Assembly: GCF_000716445.1 (NCBI RefSeq) | Contig: NZ_JNWK01000053.1 | Span: forward strand, 1 to 49,190 | Direction: 5' to 3' | Length of the DNA stretch: 49,190 bases | Source of the DNA: Streptomyces wedmorensis | GTDB lineage: Bacteria > Actinomycetota > Actinomycetes > Streptomycetales > Streptomycetaceae | In this document: positions 1 to 7,309 of the stretch, in pieces | How positions within the stretch are numbered: position 1 is the stretch's first letter | Layout of the letters: each line of letters opens with the position of its first letter | Translations under genes and position numbers: made by a program | Notes under the pieces: generated by a model | The model's input: the letters and a program-made list of their open reading frames with translations, nothing else | Databases searched by the model: none | Told to the model about the DNA's origin: nothing

Positions 1-1
1 C

Positions 2-415
2 CCGTCGACGCCGCCGCCCACCCCCACCACGACCCCGCCCACCACCCCGCCCACGACGCCGCCGACCACACCCCCGACCACGCGACCGCCCGTCTCCGTC
101 ACGGCGGTCTCGGTCACCGGCCTGCGCCAGATCGGGCCGACGACCGCCGAGGCCACCGTCGAGATCACGACGGACGGCACCGGACCGGTGACGCTCCTCG
201 TCGAGTGGTTCACCGGCGACCAACAGGGCTCCCCGGGCGCCCCGGACGGCTCCGACACCCTCCGGCGCCAGGGTTCCACCCACTACACCCTCACGCTCTC
301 CCACAGCGTCCGCGGCGCCGGCTGCTACTGGGGAGCGCGCGCGACCACCAACCCGGCCGCCGCGAGCGGCGGTTCCCTCCAGCAGGTCTTCATCCGACGG
401 TGTGTGATCACATGA
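2..415 (+). CDS. C-terminal part of Thr/Pro-linker protein with Ig-like domain (partial)
   Basis: The reading frame is open from the left edge, so the N-terminus is missing. The visible part starts with about 30 residues of low-complexity TPPTT repeats, a typical extracytoplasmic linker of actinobacterial surface proteins. A compact beta-rich domain follows (GLRQIGPTTAEATVEITTDG ... VEWFTG ... GAGCYWGAR ... FIRRCVIT) with two cysteines that could pair. The stop overlaps the next start as ATGA, so the two genes are probably translationally coupled. The family cannot be named from this fragment. A membrane or secreted protein with an exposed Ig-like domain is an inference. Confidence 0.7.
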   Translation, partial: PSTPPPTPTTTPPTTPPTTPPTTPPTTRPPVSVTAVSVTGLRQIGPTTAEATVEITTDGTGPVTLLVEWFTGDQQGSPGAPDGSDTLRRQGSTHYTLTLSHSVRGAGCYWGARATTNPAAASGGSLQQVFIRRCVIT

Positions 416-1023
416 ACGACGACGACTACAGCGCCACCGAACTCGGCAGCCACTGGTTCGAAGGCCCGCTGCCGGAACCCACCCCCGACCGCGTCGAAGG
501 CGAGGTCCTGCGGTTCGGGCCGGGCGTGACCGCGATCGCCGCCCGCCGCGCCGAGAACACCCCGACCGCGGCCCAGATCTGGCAGGGCACCCTGCCCGGC
601 GCCCCGCCGCCGCCCCCGCCCCGGCCCCGCTCGCGGTGGCCGTGGCGGTACGTGCCCGCCGCCCTGGTCCTCGTCGCCGTCCTCGCCTTCCTCGCCTGGC
701 GCGAGTACGGCCCCCGGGCCGCCGTGCGGTCCGTCGCGGTCACCGCACCCGGCCCGTCGCTCGGCTGCGACGGCACGGCGAACGTCGTCGGCGTCGTCCG
801 CACCGACGGTCGCCCCGGCACCCTCACCTACCACTGGGAACGCAGCGACGGGACCCGCTCCGCGCCGCTGCGCGAGACCCTGGCCCGCGGCCAGGAGGAG
901 GCTCGACTCCACCTCCTCTGGACCTTCCACGGGCCGGGCTCCCACCAGGCCGTCGCCCGCCTCGTCATCACGTCCCCCACCCCTCACACCGCCGAGGGCG
1001 CCTTCACGTACCGCTGCGGCTGA
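412..1023 (+). CDS. Membrane-anchored protein with extracytoplasmic Ig-like domain
   Basis: This 203-residue protein starts at the ATG overlapping the upstream stop (ATGA). Residues 1-75 are acidic then proline-rich (PPPPPPRPRSRWPW) and cytoplasmic by the positive-inside rule. One membrane segment follows (about 80-97, YVPAALVLVAVLAFLAW). The outer domain (about 105-203) carries two cysteines, one near GPSLGCDG and one in the final FTYRCG. Its ending resembles that of the upstream gene (FIRRC), so the pair probably share a fold and act together at the cell surface. I do not recognise a named family and assign no function. Confidence 0.75.
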   Translation: MNDDDYSATELGSHWFEGPLPEPTPDRVEGEVLRFGPGVTAIAARRAENTPTAAQIWQGTLPGAPPPPPPRPRSRWPWRYVPAALVLVAVLAFLAWREYGPRAAVRSVAVTAPGPSLGCDGTANVVGVVRTDGRPGTLTYHWERSDGTRSAPLRETLARGQEEARLHLLWTFHGPGSHQAVARLVITSPTPHTAEGAFTYRCG

Positions 1024-1053
1024 GCCCGACCCGGTACGGGCGGGGGCGAGGAC

Positions 1054-1590
1054 TCAGTACACGTGCCCCACATGGGCCAGCGCCTGCTTCAACAAGGCCC
1101 CCTGCCCGCCCGGCATCTCACCCTGCACGGCCGGCGACGCCGCCTCCTGCGGGCTGAACCACACCAGGTCCAGCGCGTCCTGCCGCGGGCGGCAGTCGCC
1201 GGTCACCGGCACCACGTACGCCAGCGACACCGCATGCTGCCGCGGGTCGTGATACTGCGTCACGCCCGCCGTCGGGAAGTACTCCGCCACGGTGAACGGC
1301 TGCAACGAAGCCGGCACCCGGGGCAGCGCCACGGGCCCCAGATCCTTCTCCAGATGGCGCAGCAGCGCGTCACGAACGCGCTCGTGGTGCATCACCCGCC
1401 CCGACACCAGGGTTCTGCTGATCGTTCCGTCCGCCCCGATTCTCAGCAACAACCCGATACTCGTGACTTCCCCGCTGTCGTCCACCCGCACGGGCACGGC
1501 TTCGACGTACAGGATCGGCATCCGGGCCCTGGCCAATTCCAGTTCATCCGTGGTCAGCCAGCCGGGCGTGGTCTCAGTCATGTCGGACAT
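1054..1590 (-). CDS. DUF4916 / NUDIX-hydrolase-like protein
   Basis: The protein has 178 residues, starting at MSDMTETTPGWLTTDELELA. A longer frame begins 93 bases further upstream, but its extra N-terminus has no typical features. The sequence (ILYVEAVPVRVDDSGEVTSIGLLLRIGADG ... RTLVSGRVMHHERVRDALLRHLEKDLGP ... YHDPRQHAVSLAYVVPVTG ... LDLVWFSPQEA) matches the actinobacterial DUF4916 family, which has a NUDIX-like fold. The canonical NUDIX box GX5EX7REUXEEXGU is not intact: the region reads RERVRDALLRHLEKDLG. Pyrophosphohydrolase activity is therefore uncertain. It is a single-gene unit converging on the Ig-like pair. Confidence 0.75.
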   Translation of the reverse strand: MSDMTETTPGWLTTDELELARARMPILYVEAVPVRVDDSGEVTSIGLLLRIGADGTISRTLVSGRVMHHERVRDALLRHLEKDLGPVALPRVPASLQPFTVAEYFPTAGVTQYHDPRQHAVSLAYVVPVTGDCRPRQDALDLVWFSPQEAASPAVQGEMPGGQGALLKQALAHVGHVY

Positions 1591-1758
1591 CGCCTGATCA
1601 TACTTTCCGGCCCGCATCCCGGCCCAGGGCGCGTGTCTGCCAGCCGGGTGGGAATGCACGCCGCTCGAAGGGACGCCCGACACCGCCCGGCTCCCGCGAA
1701 GCGAGCCCGTCCCCTAATCGGCTTGCTTCTCATGCCCTCTCCACGGTCACATGCGGGC

Positions 1759-2199
1759 ATGAGCAGAATGGCGCAGATCGTCGTACTGGCCCGCTACGAG
1801 GACGAGGTGATGGAGCCGCTGACCCGAGATGACGAAGCCCGCACGTGGCGCGGGCGCTTCGAGCAGATCCCCGGCTGGTTCGTCGGCGGCTGGCACATCG
1901 AGTTCTTCCGCTCGTACCAGCGGGCCGGCGTGCTGAAGGACCTGGAATCGCTCCCCTGGAACAACCCGGAGTGCGTACAGGTCCTGCTCCACGACGAGGA
2001 CGACGACTGCTTCGGCCTCTGGATGTTCCACGACGGCGTCCTCACCGAAGTCCCCCTCGCCGGCACCCGCCGCATCCACGACGTCCGATCGGCACCGTCC
2101 GACAACCCGGACCCCGGCGTACTCTGCCGCACGGACCAGGGCCGGGAACTCCCCACGCATTCCCCCGAACACGCACAGGACCCCCGGCTCTCCTGGTAG
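1759..2199 (+). CDS. Hypothetical acidic cytoplasmic protein
   Basis: This 146-residue protein starts MSRMAQIVVLARYEDEVMEPLTRDDEA; a second ATG lies three codons downstream. It is soluble and acidic with many aromatic residues (WFVGGWHIEFFRSYQRAGVLKDLESLPW; HDEDDDCFGLWMFHDG). I see no signal peptide, membrane segment or named domain. The composition resembles small actinobacterial immunity or accessory proteins, but nothing nearby supports that. Codon bias fits the neighbours, so it is probably a real gene. The long frame extending upstream to 1063 lies antisense to the DUF4916 gene and is not the natural start. Confidence 0.6.
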   Translation: MSRMAQIVVLARYEDEVMEPLTRDDEARTWRGRFEQIPGWFVGGWHIEFFRSYQRAGVLKDLESLPWNNPECVQVLLHDEDDDCFGLWMFHDGVLTEVPLAGTRRIHDVRSAPSDNPDPGVLCRTDQGRELPTHSPEHAQDPRLSW

Positions 2200-2269
2200 C
2201 CGGACGGCGTTCGGGAGGCGCCGGCACGGCGTGCGAGCGCGGCGGCGGGTCCGCCCCGCCCCGTGAGGA

Positions 2270-3121
2270 CTACGAGCTCGACCGCCGGTCCACCTGGCCG
2301 AGGTACGTGTCCAGCTCCGCGGCCCCGGTCAGCATCGCCCGTCCGCGGGCGGACAGTCGGCCGTGCCAGTCGCGCAGCGTCGCCTTCAGCGGCTCCAGGC
2401 CGCCGGCGGCCCGGACTTGGGCGATCAGGGGCGCGATCCTCTCCAGGGGATAGCCGCCGCGCCTGAGCTGGTGGGCCAGGCGGGCGTCGCGTACGGCGGC
2501 GTGGTCGTAGACGCGGTAGCCGGTCCGCGGGTCACGGTCGGGCCGCACCAGTCCGGCACCCTCCCACGCGCGCAGTGTCGCGGGCCGGATTCCCAGCTGC
2601 GCCGCGAGCGGACCGATGAACGTGTGGCCGGACTCGGACGCGGACCGGGACTCGTACCTGGACGCGGGCCCGGACTCGTACCCGGAGGCGGGCCCGGCAG
2701 AGGGCCCGGACGCTTCGACGGAGCCGCGCCGTCCGGAGGCCGAGGCTCGCCCGGACGCGGGCGCGGCAGGCGGCTCCAGGTCGCGCAGGGCGCTTTCCAC
2801 GGCCTGGAGTGTGCGCCGGTCGTCGAGGAGTCGGGCGTGGCTGTCGTCGACGAGGTGCAACGCCTCCTCGATCGCGCCCTGGTTCACGGCCTGCATGATC
2901 GAGGTCGCCGTCTGGTGGCCGTGGCCGGGGAGGAGGGCGAGAAACGTACGAAGGGCCTGCGCGTGCAGCGAGGTGTAGGTGCGGTAGCCGTGGGGTGTGC
3001 GAGGTGCGGCGGGGAGGATGCCGGACTCCTCGTAGTTCCGGATCGCCTGCGTGGACAGGCCGTGCTCACGCGCCAGATCCACCGGCCTGAGCCGCTCGCC
3101 GCTTTGAAGGTTTCGACCCAT
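2270..3121 (-). CDS. Double-MerR (TioE-like) transcriptional regulator
   Basis: The protein has 283 residues and two MerR DNA-binding domains in one chain. The first (about 10-75) reads LRPVDLAREHGLSTQAIRNYEESGILPAAPRTPHGYRTY; the second (about 175-245) reads GPLAAQLGIRPATLRAWEGAGLVRPDRDPRTGYRVY. Between them lie a helical stretch and a low-complexity Ser/Gly/Glu/Tyr linker (ASGYESGPASRYESRSASES) encoded by an imperfect DNA tandem repeat. This layout is known from TioE-type regulators. The ATG at 3121 is the only methionine close to the domain. It is divergent from the esterase-like gene, and the palindrome between them is the likely operator. No effector domain with obvious ligand residues follows the second MerR unit. 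Confidence 0.85.
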   Translation of the reverse strand: MGRNLQSGERLRPVDLAREHGLSTQAIRNYEESGILPAAPRTPHGYRTYTSLHAQALRTFLALLPGHGHQTATSIMQAVNQGAIEEALHLVDDSHARLLDDRRTLQAVESALRDLEPPAAPASGRASASGRRGSVEASGPSAGPASGYESGPASRYESRSASESGHTFIGPLAAQLGIRPATLRAWEGAGLVRPDRDPRTGYRVYDHAAVRDARLAHQLRRGGYPLERIAPLIAQVRAAGGLEPLKATLRDWHGRLSARGRAMLTGAAELDTYLGQVDRRSSS

Positions 3122-3157
3122 GAAGGCCAGGATATCGCGGCAAAGTCTCAATCGAGG

Positions 3158-3177
3158 CTTCAACGATACCGTTGAAG
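3158..3177. promoter_or_regulatory. Perfect inverted repeat, probable operator of the double-MerR regulator
   Basis: The arms CTTCAACG and CGTTGAAG are perfect 8-base inverted repeats separated by ATAC. The site lies between the divergent start codons and ends two bases before the ATG at 3180. A bound regulator would block initiation of the rightward gene directly and could also control its own gene. It is the only strong palindrome in the spacer. Confidence 0.6.
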
Positions 3178-3179
3178 GC

Positions 3180-4382
3180 ATGGCGACTGACATCAAGGAC
3201 ATCACCGATGCGGTAGAGGCTGCCGCTGTCATGAAGCTGCTCCCGACGCGGCCCAGGCTGCTCGCCCTGGGCGAGCCCACGCACGGCGAGGAGAGCCTGC
3301 TGGAGACGCGCAACGAGTTGTTCCGCGGACTCGTCGAGCAGGAGGGCTACCGGACGATCGCGATCGAGAGCGACTGCCTGAGGGGACTGGCCGTGGACGC
3401 CTACGTGACCGCCGGCACGGGCACCCTCGACGAGGTCATGGAGCACGGGTTCAGCCACGGTTGGGGCAGCTCGGCGGCGAACCGCGAGCTCGTACGGTGG
3501 ATGCGCGCCCACAACGAGGAACGGCCCGCGTCCGAGCGGCTCGGCTTCGCCGGCATCGACGGCCCGCTGGAGATCGCCGCCGCCGAGAGCCCCCGGCAGG
3601 CGCTCACCGCACTCCACGGATACCTCGCCGCCCACGTGGACCCGGACCTGCTCGCCTGCACCCCGGAGACGCTCGACGCCCTGCTCGGCACCGATGACCG
3701 GTGGACCGAACCCGCCGCGATGATGGACCCCTCCCGGTCCTTCGGGCAGTCCGCGGAGGCCGGTCGGCTCCGTCTCCTCGCGGACGATCTGGTGGCGCTG
3801 CTCGACGCCTACGAGCCCCGACTGCTCGCGGCGACCTCGCGCGACGACTTCGACCGGGCGAGCCTCTACGGCCGCACCGCCCTCGGCCTGCTGCGCTACC
3901 ACCACTGGATGGCCGATGCCTCACCGGCGCGTCTGCCCCGTCTGGTGGGCCTGCGGGACCGGATGATGGCCGAGAACCTCCTCGCCGTCGCCGCCAGGGG
4001 CCCGGCCTTCGTCCACGCCCACAACTCGCACCTCCAGCGGCACGAGAGCTCGATGCGCATGGGCGGTACGGCGCTGCGATGGTGGAGCGCCGGCGCACTC
4101 GTCAGTGCCCGACTGGGCACGGAATACGCCTTCGTGGCCACCGCCCTCGGCACGATCCGGCACCAGGGAGTGGACACTCCGCGACCGGACACCGTCGAGG
4201 GACTCCTGTACGCCCTTCCGCGGGACCGCTGTCTCGTCGACGCCCCCCGCCTGGCCGCCGCCCTCCACGACGCGCCGCCCGCACCCCGGGTCTCGCCGTG
4301 GTTCGGGTACGCGCCCCTGGACCCCGCCCACCTCGCGGACAGCGACGGCATCGTCTTCCTCAAGGACCTCCCGCAGCGCTGA
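3180..4382 (+). CDS. Erythromycin-esterase family hydrolase
   Basis: This 400-residue protein matches the EreA/EreB superfamily. It has the N-terminal LALGEPTHGEESLLETRNELF motif (E32 and H35, matching the conserved Glu/His pair of Ere enzymes), ESDCLRGLAVDAYV, VRWMRAHNE, and the later histidine motif FVHAHNSHLQRHE followed by MGGTALRWW. Length is normal. True Ere enzymes hydrolyse the macrolide lactone, but most actinobacterial members have no proven substrate, so macrolide resistance is not implied. The start is chosen at ATG 3180. Only a weak GAAGG precedes it and the operator abuts it, so the mRNA may be leaderless. Paired with the divergent MerR regulator. Confidence 0.85.
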   Translation: MATDIKDITDAVEAAAVMKLLPTRPRLLALGEPTHGEESLLETRNELFRGLVEQEGYRTIAIESDCLRGLAVDAYVTAGTGTLDEVMEHGFSHGWGSSAANRELVRWMRAHNEERPASERLGFAGIDGPLEIAAAESPRQALTALHGYLAAHVDPDLLACTPETLDALLGTDDRWTEPAAMMDPSRSFGQSAEAGRLRLLADDLVALLDAYEPRLLAATSRDDFDRASLYGRTALGLLRYHHWMADASPARLPRLVGLRDRMMAENLLAVAARGPAFVHAHNSHLQRHESSMRMGGTALRWWSAGALVSARLGTEYAFVATALGTIRHQGVDTPRPDTVEGLLYALPRDRCLVDAPRLAAALHDAPPAPRVSPWFGYAPLDPAHLADSDGIVFLKDLPQR

Positions 4383-4449
4383 CACCGCCCGGTGGCCCCC
4401 GCCCCGCCCTGCCCCGTACGGGCGCTCGGCGGCCTGAACGCCCTGCTCG

Positions 4450-4833
4450 TCAGGCGCCGATCACGCCGTAGAACAGGACGCCGGCCGCCACCGGAACACC
4501 CAGCGCGGCGATGACGCCGAGCGCGCCCGGCCGGGTGCGGGGGTCGACGAACGCGGCCGTCGTCAGGAGGACCGCCGCGGGGATGAAGAAGAACATCCCG
4601 ATGAGCAGGCCCACCACCGCCCAGGCCAGCAGGCCTGTCCCGATGATGAGCGACGCCCAGGCGAAGGACTGTGGCTCGCGTCTGAGGAAGAGCGGGATGG
4701 CGACGGGCATCGCGGTCAGAAGGAACATCCCCCCGAGCATAGTGGGCAGCGCGAAGGCCAGGACCGGGATCACGGACAGGACGGCGGATACCGCGAGCAC
4801 GGTCTGACCTGTGCGTACGAGCTGGTTCTCCAT
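4450..4833 (-). CDS. Small four-helix membrane protein
   Basis: This 127-residue protein starts MENQLVRTGQTVLAVSAVLSVIPVLAF. An in-frame GTG two codons upstream is possible, but AGGGG sits at good distance from the ATG at 4833. Four hydrophobic segments are visible (about 10-30, 32-50, 62-82, 105-127), with short loops such as RREPQSFAW. It resembles uncharacterised actinobacterial integral membrane proteins, and no transport motif is visible. Two TTGAACG-type palindromes lie immediately upstream (4848-4876), so it is probably tightly repressed by a regulator not encoded next to it. Confidence 0.7.
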   Translation of the reverse strand: MENQLVRTGQTVLAVSAVLSVIPVLAFALPTMLGGMFLLTAMPVAIPLFLRREPQSFAWASLIIGTGLLAWAVVGLLIGMFFFIPAAVLLTTAAFVDPRTRPGALGVIAALGVPVAAGVLFYGVIGA

Positions 4834-4847
4834 GGCCACCCCTGATG

Positions 4848-4876
4848 TTGAACGTGTTCAGTTTGAACGCGTTCAA
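4848..4876. promoter_or_regulatory. Tandem TTGAACGYGTTCAA operators
   Basis: Two copies of one palindrome lie head to tail, 15 bases apart centre to centre. The copy at 4863-4876 (TTGAACGCGTTCAA) is perfect; the copy at 4848-4861 (TTGAACGTGTTCAG) has two mismatches. They lie 15 bases upstream of the ATG of the small membrane protein. The form is typical of TetR-family operators, but no TetR gene is in the window. Confidence 0.6.
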
Positions 4877-4969
4877 GATAGCTTTCCGTGTCGGCCGTTG
4901 CCAAGTCCGCCTTTCGGGTGGCCGCGTGGACGGCACGGCGAGAGGCGGAACGCCCCGAAGCCCGGACGG

Positions 4970-5007
4970 CGGCGGGCCCCGGACGCCGAAGCGTCCGGGG
5001 CCCGCCG
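4970..5007 (-). terminator. Strong 17-bp stem-loop downstream of the VWA gene
   Basis: A perfect 17-base-pair GC-rich stem (4970-4986 with 4991-5007) is closed by a CGAA tetraloop. It lies 20 bases beyond the stop of the leftward VWA gene. There is no long U-tract, as is usual in Streptomyces. Confidence 0.8.
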
Positions 5008-5027
5008 GGGGTGCGCGAGGCGTCGGT

Positions 5028-6086
5028 TCAGGAGGAGGCGTCAGTTCGGTTCATGAGGAGGAGCTGGGTGTGGGCGACGAGCTTGCGGTTCACACTGGTG
5101 CTCTGCACGAAGATGGTGAAGTCGTCGTTGTGGTCCGGCTTGACACGTACCTCCACATCGGGAAGGCCGAGCAGGGCACGGGCCTCGGGCCCCGAGTAGA
5201 CCCGGTTCGTCTTCTTCTCCAGGACGGCGATCTTCTTCCGCGCCTGGACCTTCTCCGACTTGCTCAGCTGATAGAACGCGCACCCCGTGCTGTAGGTGTG
5301 CCCACTCTCGGTGACCCACTCCCTGATCGCCGCGTCACGAGCGACCGGGATCAGCTGGTACTTCGACGCATCGACCGGCGTGAGGCCGGCCGCCTTGATG
5401 GTGTCCTTGTTGACCGCCTCCGCACCCGTGGAGAACACCGCACGGGACCCCCGGATGCCCTTCGTGCGGCCCACCATGAACTTCTCGGTGGCCTCCTGGA
5501 TAACCTGCCCCGCCTCTTCGAGACCCCGGGTGCTCGTCGCATCCCAAATGGCGACGTTCTCCTTCGGGAAACCACACTGCACGGCCTCGCGCTTGCCCAT
5601 CTGGTCCGGTACGAGAACGGCCAGCGTCCAATTGTCCTGCTGGTTCTCGATCATCTCGGCGACGGCCCCGACCAATGCGCGCGCATTCCTCGCGGGAGAA
5701 TCCGGGCAACGGTGGCTCGCGTTCTCCTGACCATCGGTCAGCACGAACGTGAGGAAGCTGTGGTCGCCGTACAGCTGCGCCGTCTGAGCCAGCTCACGCT
5801 GCGACTTCAGCGCCGCCGCCAGCAGCGCCGTCATCCCCCCGACCCGGTACAACTGCTTCAGGGACGGCATTCGCAGCACGTCCTTGTCGTAGATGACGCA
5901 TTCCACCGTGTCCGCGAAGACGTACACCGTGACACGCGTTTCCTGGTCCAATTCCCTCGACCGGCGCGCCAGGTAGGCGATCTGCTCGTCGGCGACGTCG
6001 ACGACCTTCCGGCTCAGGTGCGACATCGACGAACTCGCGTCCAGCACAAGAGCGACGTGATTGATGTAGTTCTGGTTTCCGGACAT
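5028..6086 (-). CDS. VWA (von Willebrand factor A) domain protein
   Basis: This 352-residue protein has an N-terminal VWA domain (about 8-205). The MIDAS metal site is complete: DASSS at 16-20, the threonine in GGMTALL near 86, and the aspartate in VLTDGQE near 118. The C-terminal part (about 210-352) is charged (KSEKVQARKKIAVLEKKTNRVYSGPEARALLGLP) and ends in a beta-rich segment resembling no domain I can name. There is no signal peptide, so it acts in the cytoplasm. Codon use is slightly less G/C-extreme than in its neighbours. The start ATG has a strong AGGGGGA site, and a plausible promoter lies upstream. Cytoplasmic VWA proteins often act with MoxR-type ATPases, but none is near. Confidence 0.85.
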   Translation of the reverse strand: MSGNQNYINHVALVLDASSSMSHLSRKVVDVADEQIAYLARRSRELDQETRVTVYVFADTVECVIYDKDVLRMPSLKQLYRVGGMTALLAAALKSQRELAQTAQLYGDHSFLTFVLTDGQENASHRCPDSPARNARALVGAVAEMIENQQDNWTLAVLVPDQMGKREAVQCGFPKENVAIWDATSTRGLEEAGQVIQEATEKFMVGRTKGIRGSRAVFSTGAEAVNKDTIKAAGLTPVDASKYQLIPVARDAAIREWVTESGHTYSTGCAFYQLSKSEKVQARKKIAVLEKKTNRVYSGPEARALLGLPDVEVRVKPDHNDDFTIFVQSTSVNRKLVAHTQLLLMNRTDASS

Positions 6087-6120
6087 GGCGGATCCCCCTG
6101 CTCCCGTTCCCGACTTGATA

Positions 6121-6148
6121 CTCCTACCGTCTCATCCACCACTGACAA
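6121..6148 (-). promoter_or_regulatory. Candidate vegetative promoter of the VWA gene
   Basis: Read on the minus strand, TTGTCA is followed after 16 bases by TAGGAG, close to housekeeping-sigma spacing and consensus. It lies about 35-60 bases upstream of the VWA ATG. Confidence 0.4.
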
Positions 6149-6231
6149 TCGACCTCGGCTCCCGGCCCGCGGACCGTGAGCGCCACGCACCGCGCGCGGC
6201 ACGCCCCGGCCGCGACCGGGGGCGGCGGCCA

Positions 6232-7236
6232 TCAGCCGCCGGGGGGCCGGCCCGCCGCGCCCGTGCGGAAGGTGCGCCGGTAGGCGGCGGGCGTGGTGCG
6301 GAGGGCCTCGTGGAAGCGGCGGCGGAGGTTGACGGCCGAGGAGAGGCCGACGCGGCGGGCGATGGTCTCCACGGGGAGGTCGGTCTCCTCGAGGAGCGCG
6401 CGGGTGGCGGCGAGGCGCCGGTCGAGGAGCCAGCGTCCCGGGCTGATGCCCAGTTGCTCGGTGAAGCGCCGGGTGAGCGTGCGGGGCGAGACCTGGGAAC
6501 GGAGCGCCATGTCGGCGACGCTGACCGGCTGGTCGAGCCGCCCGGCCAGCCACTCCAGGAGAGGAGCCAGTGAGTCGGTGACCGGCCCGGACGTGGGCAG
6601 CTCGGCGTACTGCAGCTGGCAGCCCTCGCGATGTGGAGGCGTCACCATCTGCCGGGCGACGCGCATCGCGTACGCGGCACCGTGGTCGGTCCGCACCAGG
6701 TGAAGGCAGAGGTCCACGCCCGCCGCCGACCCCGCGCTGGTGGCCACGTCGCCGTGGTCGACGTAGAGCACCCCGGGGTCGACCCGGACCCGCGGGTACA
6801 AGGCGGCCAACTCGGCGGCCTGGGCCCAGTGCGTGGCGGCCCGCCGGCCGTCGAGGAGTCCGGCCGCGGCGAGCACGAACGCGCCCGACGAGATGCCGAC
6901 GATCCGCGCGCCGCGCCGGTGCGCCCGTCGCACCGCCGCGACCACCGCAGGCGGCACGGCGGCGCCGGCCGGATGCCGACGCCCGGGAACCACCACCGTG
7001 TCCGCACGCTCCAGCGCGTCCAGGCCCGCCGTGACCAGCATGTCGTAACCGGCCTGAGTGCGCACCGGGCCGGGATGCTCGGCGCAGACCTCGAACGCGT
7101 AGCGCGCCGGGATCGCCGGGCTGTGGTCACCGAACACCTCTGCCGCGCAGGCCAGCGGAAAGGCCGACTGCGGGGACTGCAGCAGGGCCACCACCCGGTG
7201 CCGGCCCGGGGACTTCGGCAGCGGACGAGGCGTCAT
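6232..7236 (-). CDS. GlxA-family (DJ-1/PfpI plus AraC) transcriptional regulator
   Basis: The protein has 334 residues. Residues 10-185 form a DJ-1/PfpI-like amidotransferase domain (HRVVALLQSPQSAFPLACAAEVFG ... DTVVVPGRRHPAG ... RIVGISSGAFVLAAAGLLDG). Residues 225-325 form an AraC domain with two helix-turn-helices (VSVADMALRSQVSPRTLTRRFTEQLGISPGRWLLDRRLAATRALLEETDLPVETIARRVGLSSAVNLRRRFHE). The usual cysteine in G-I-C-[ST]-G-A-F is serine here (residue 116), so the domain probably senses rather than catalyses. It is divergent from an MFS exporter, with a small palindrome in the 73-base gap, and probably controls it. Confidence 0.9.
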   Translation of the reverse strand: MTPRPLPKSPGRHRVVALLQSPQSAFPLACAAEVFGDHSPAIPARYAFEVCAEHPGPVRTQAGYDMLVTAGLDALERADTVVVPGRRHPAGAAVPPAVVAAVRRAHRRGARIVGISSGAFVLAAAGLLDGRRAATHWAQAAELAALYPRVRVDPGVLYVDHGDVATSAGSAAGVDLCLHLVRTDHGAAYAMRVARQMVTPPHREGCQLQYAELPTSGPVTDSLAPLLEWLAGRLDQPVSVADMALRSQVSPRTLTRRFTEQLGISPGRWLLDRRLAATRALLEETDLPVETIARRVGLSSAVNLRRRFHEALRTTPAAYRRTFRTGAAGRPPGG

Positions 7237-7255
7237 GGCGCGAAAGTACCCCATC

Positions 7256-7271
7256 GTGTCGTTCAGGACAC
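7256..7271. promoter_or_regulatory. Small inverted repeat between the GlxA-type regulator and MFS genes
   Basis: GTGTC and GACAC flank the 6-base spacer GTTCAG in the 73-base divergent intergenic region. Position and symmetry make it a candidate site for the adjacent AraC-type regulator, but arms this short can occur by chance. Confidence 0.35.
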
Positions 7272-7309
7272 TGGGGACGGCCGATTGGTGCAGACCAGTA
7301 TGGCGAGCT

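Noticed and set aside
4845..6179. 444-codon rightward open frame over the VWA gene
   Set aside because: The opposite strand holds a clear VWA domain with MIDAS residues; this frame is its shadow.
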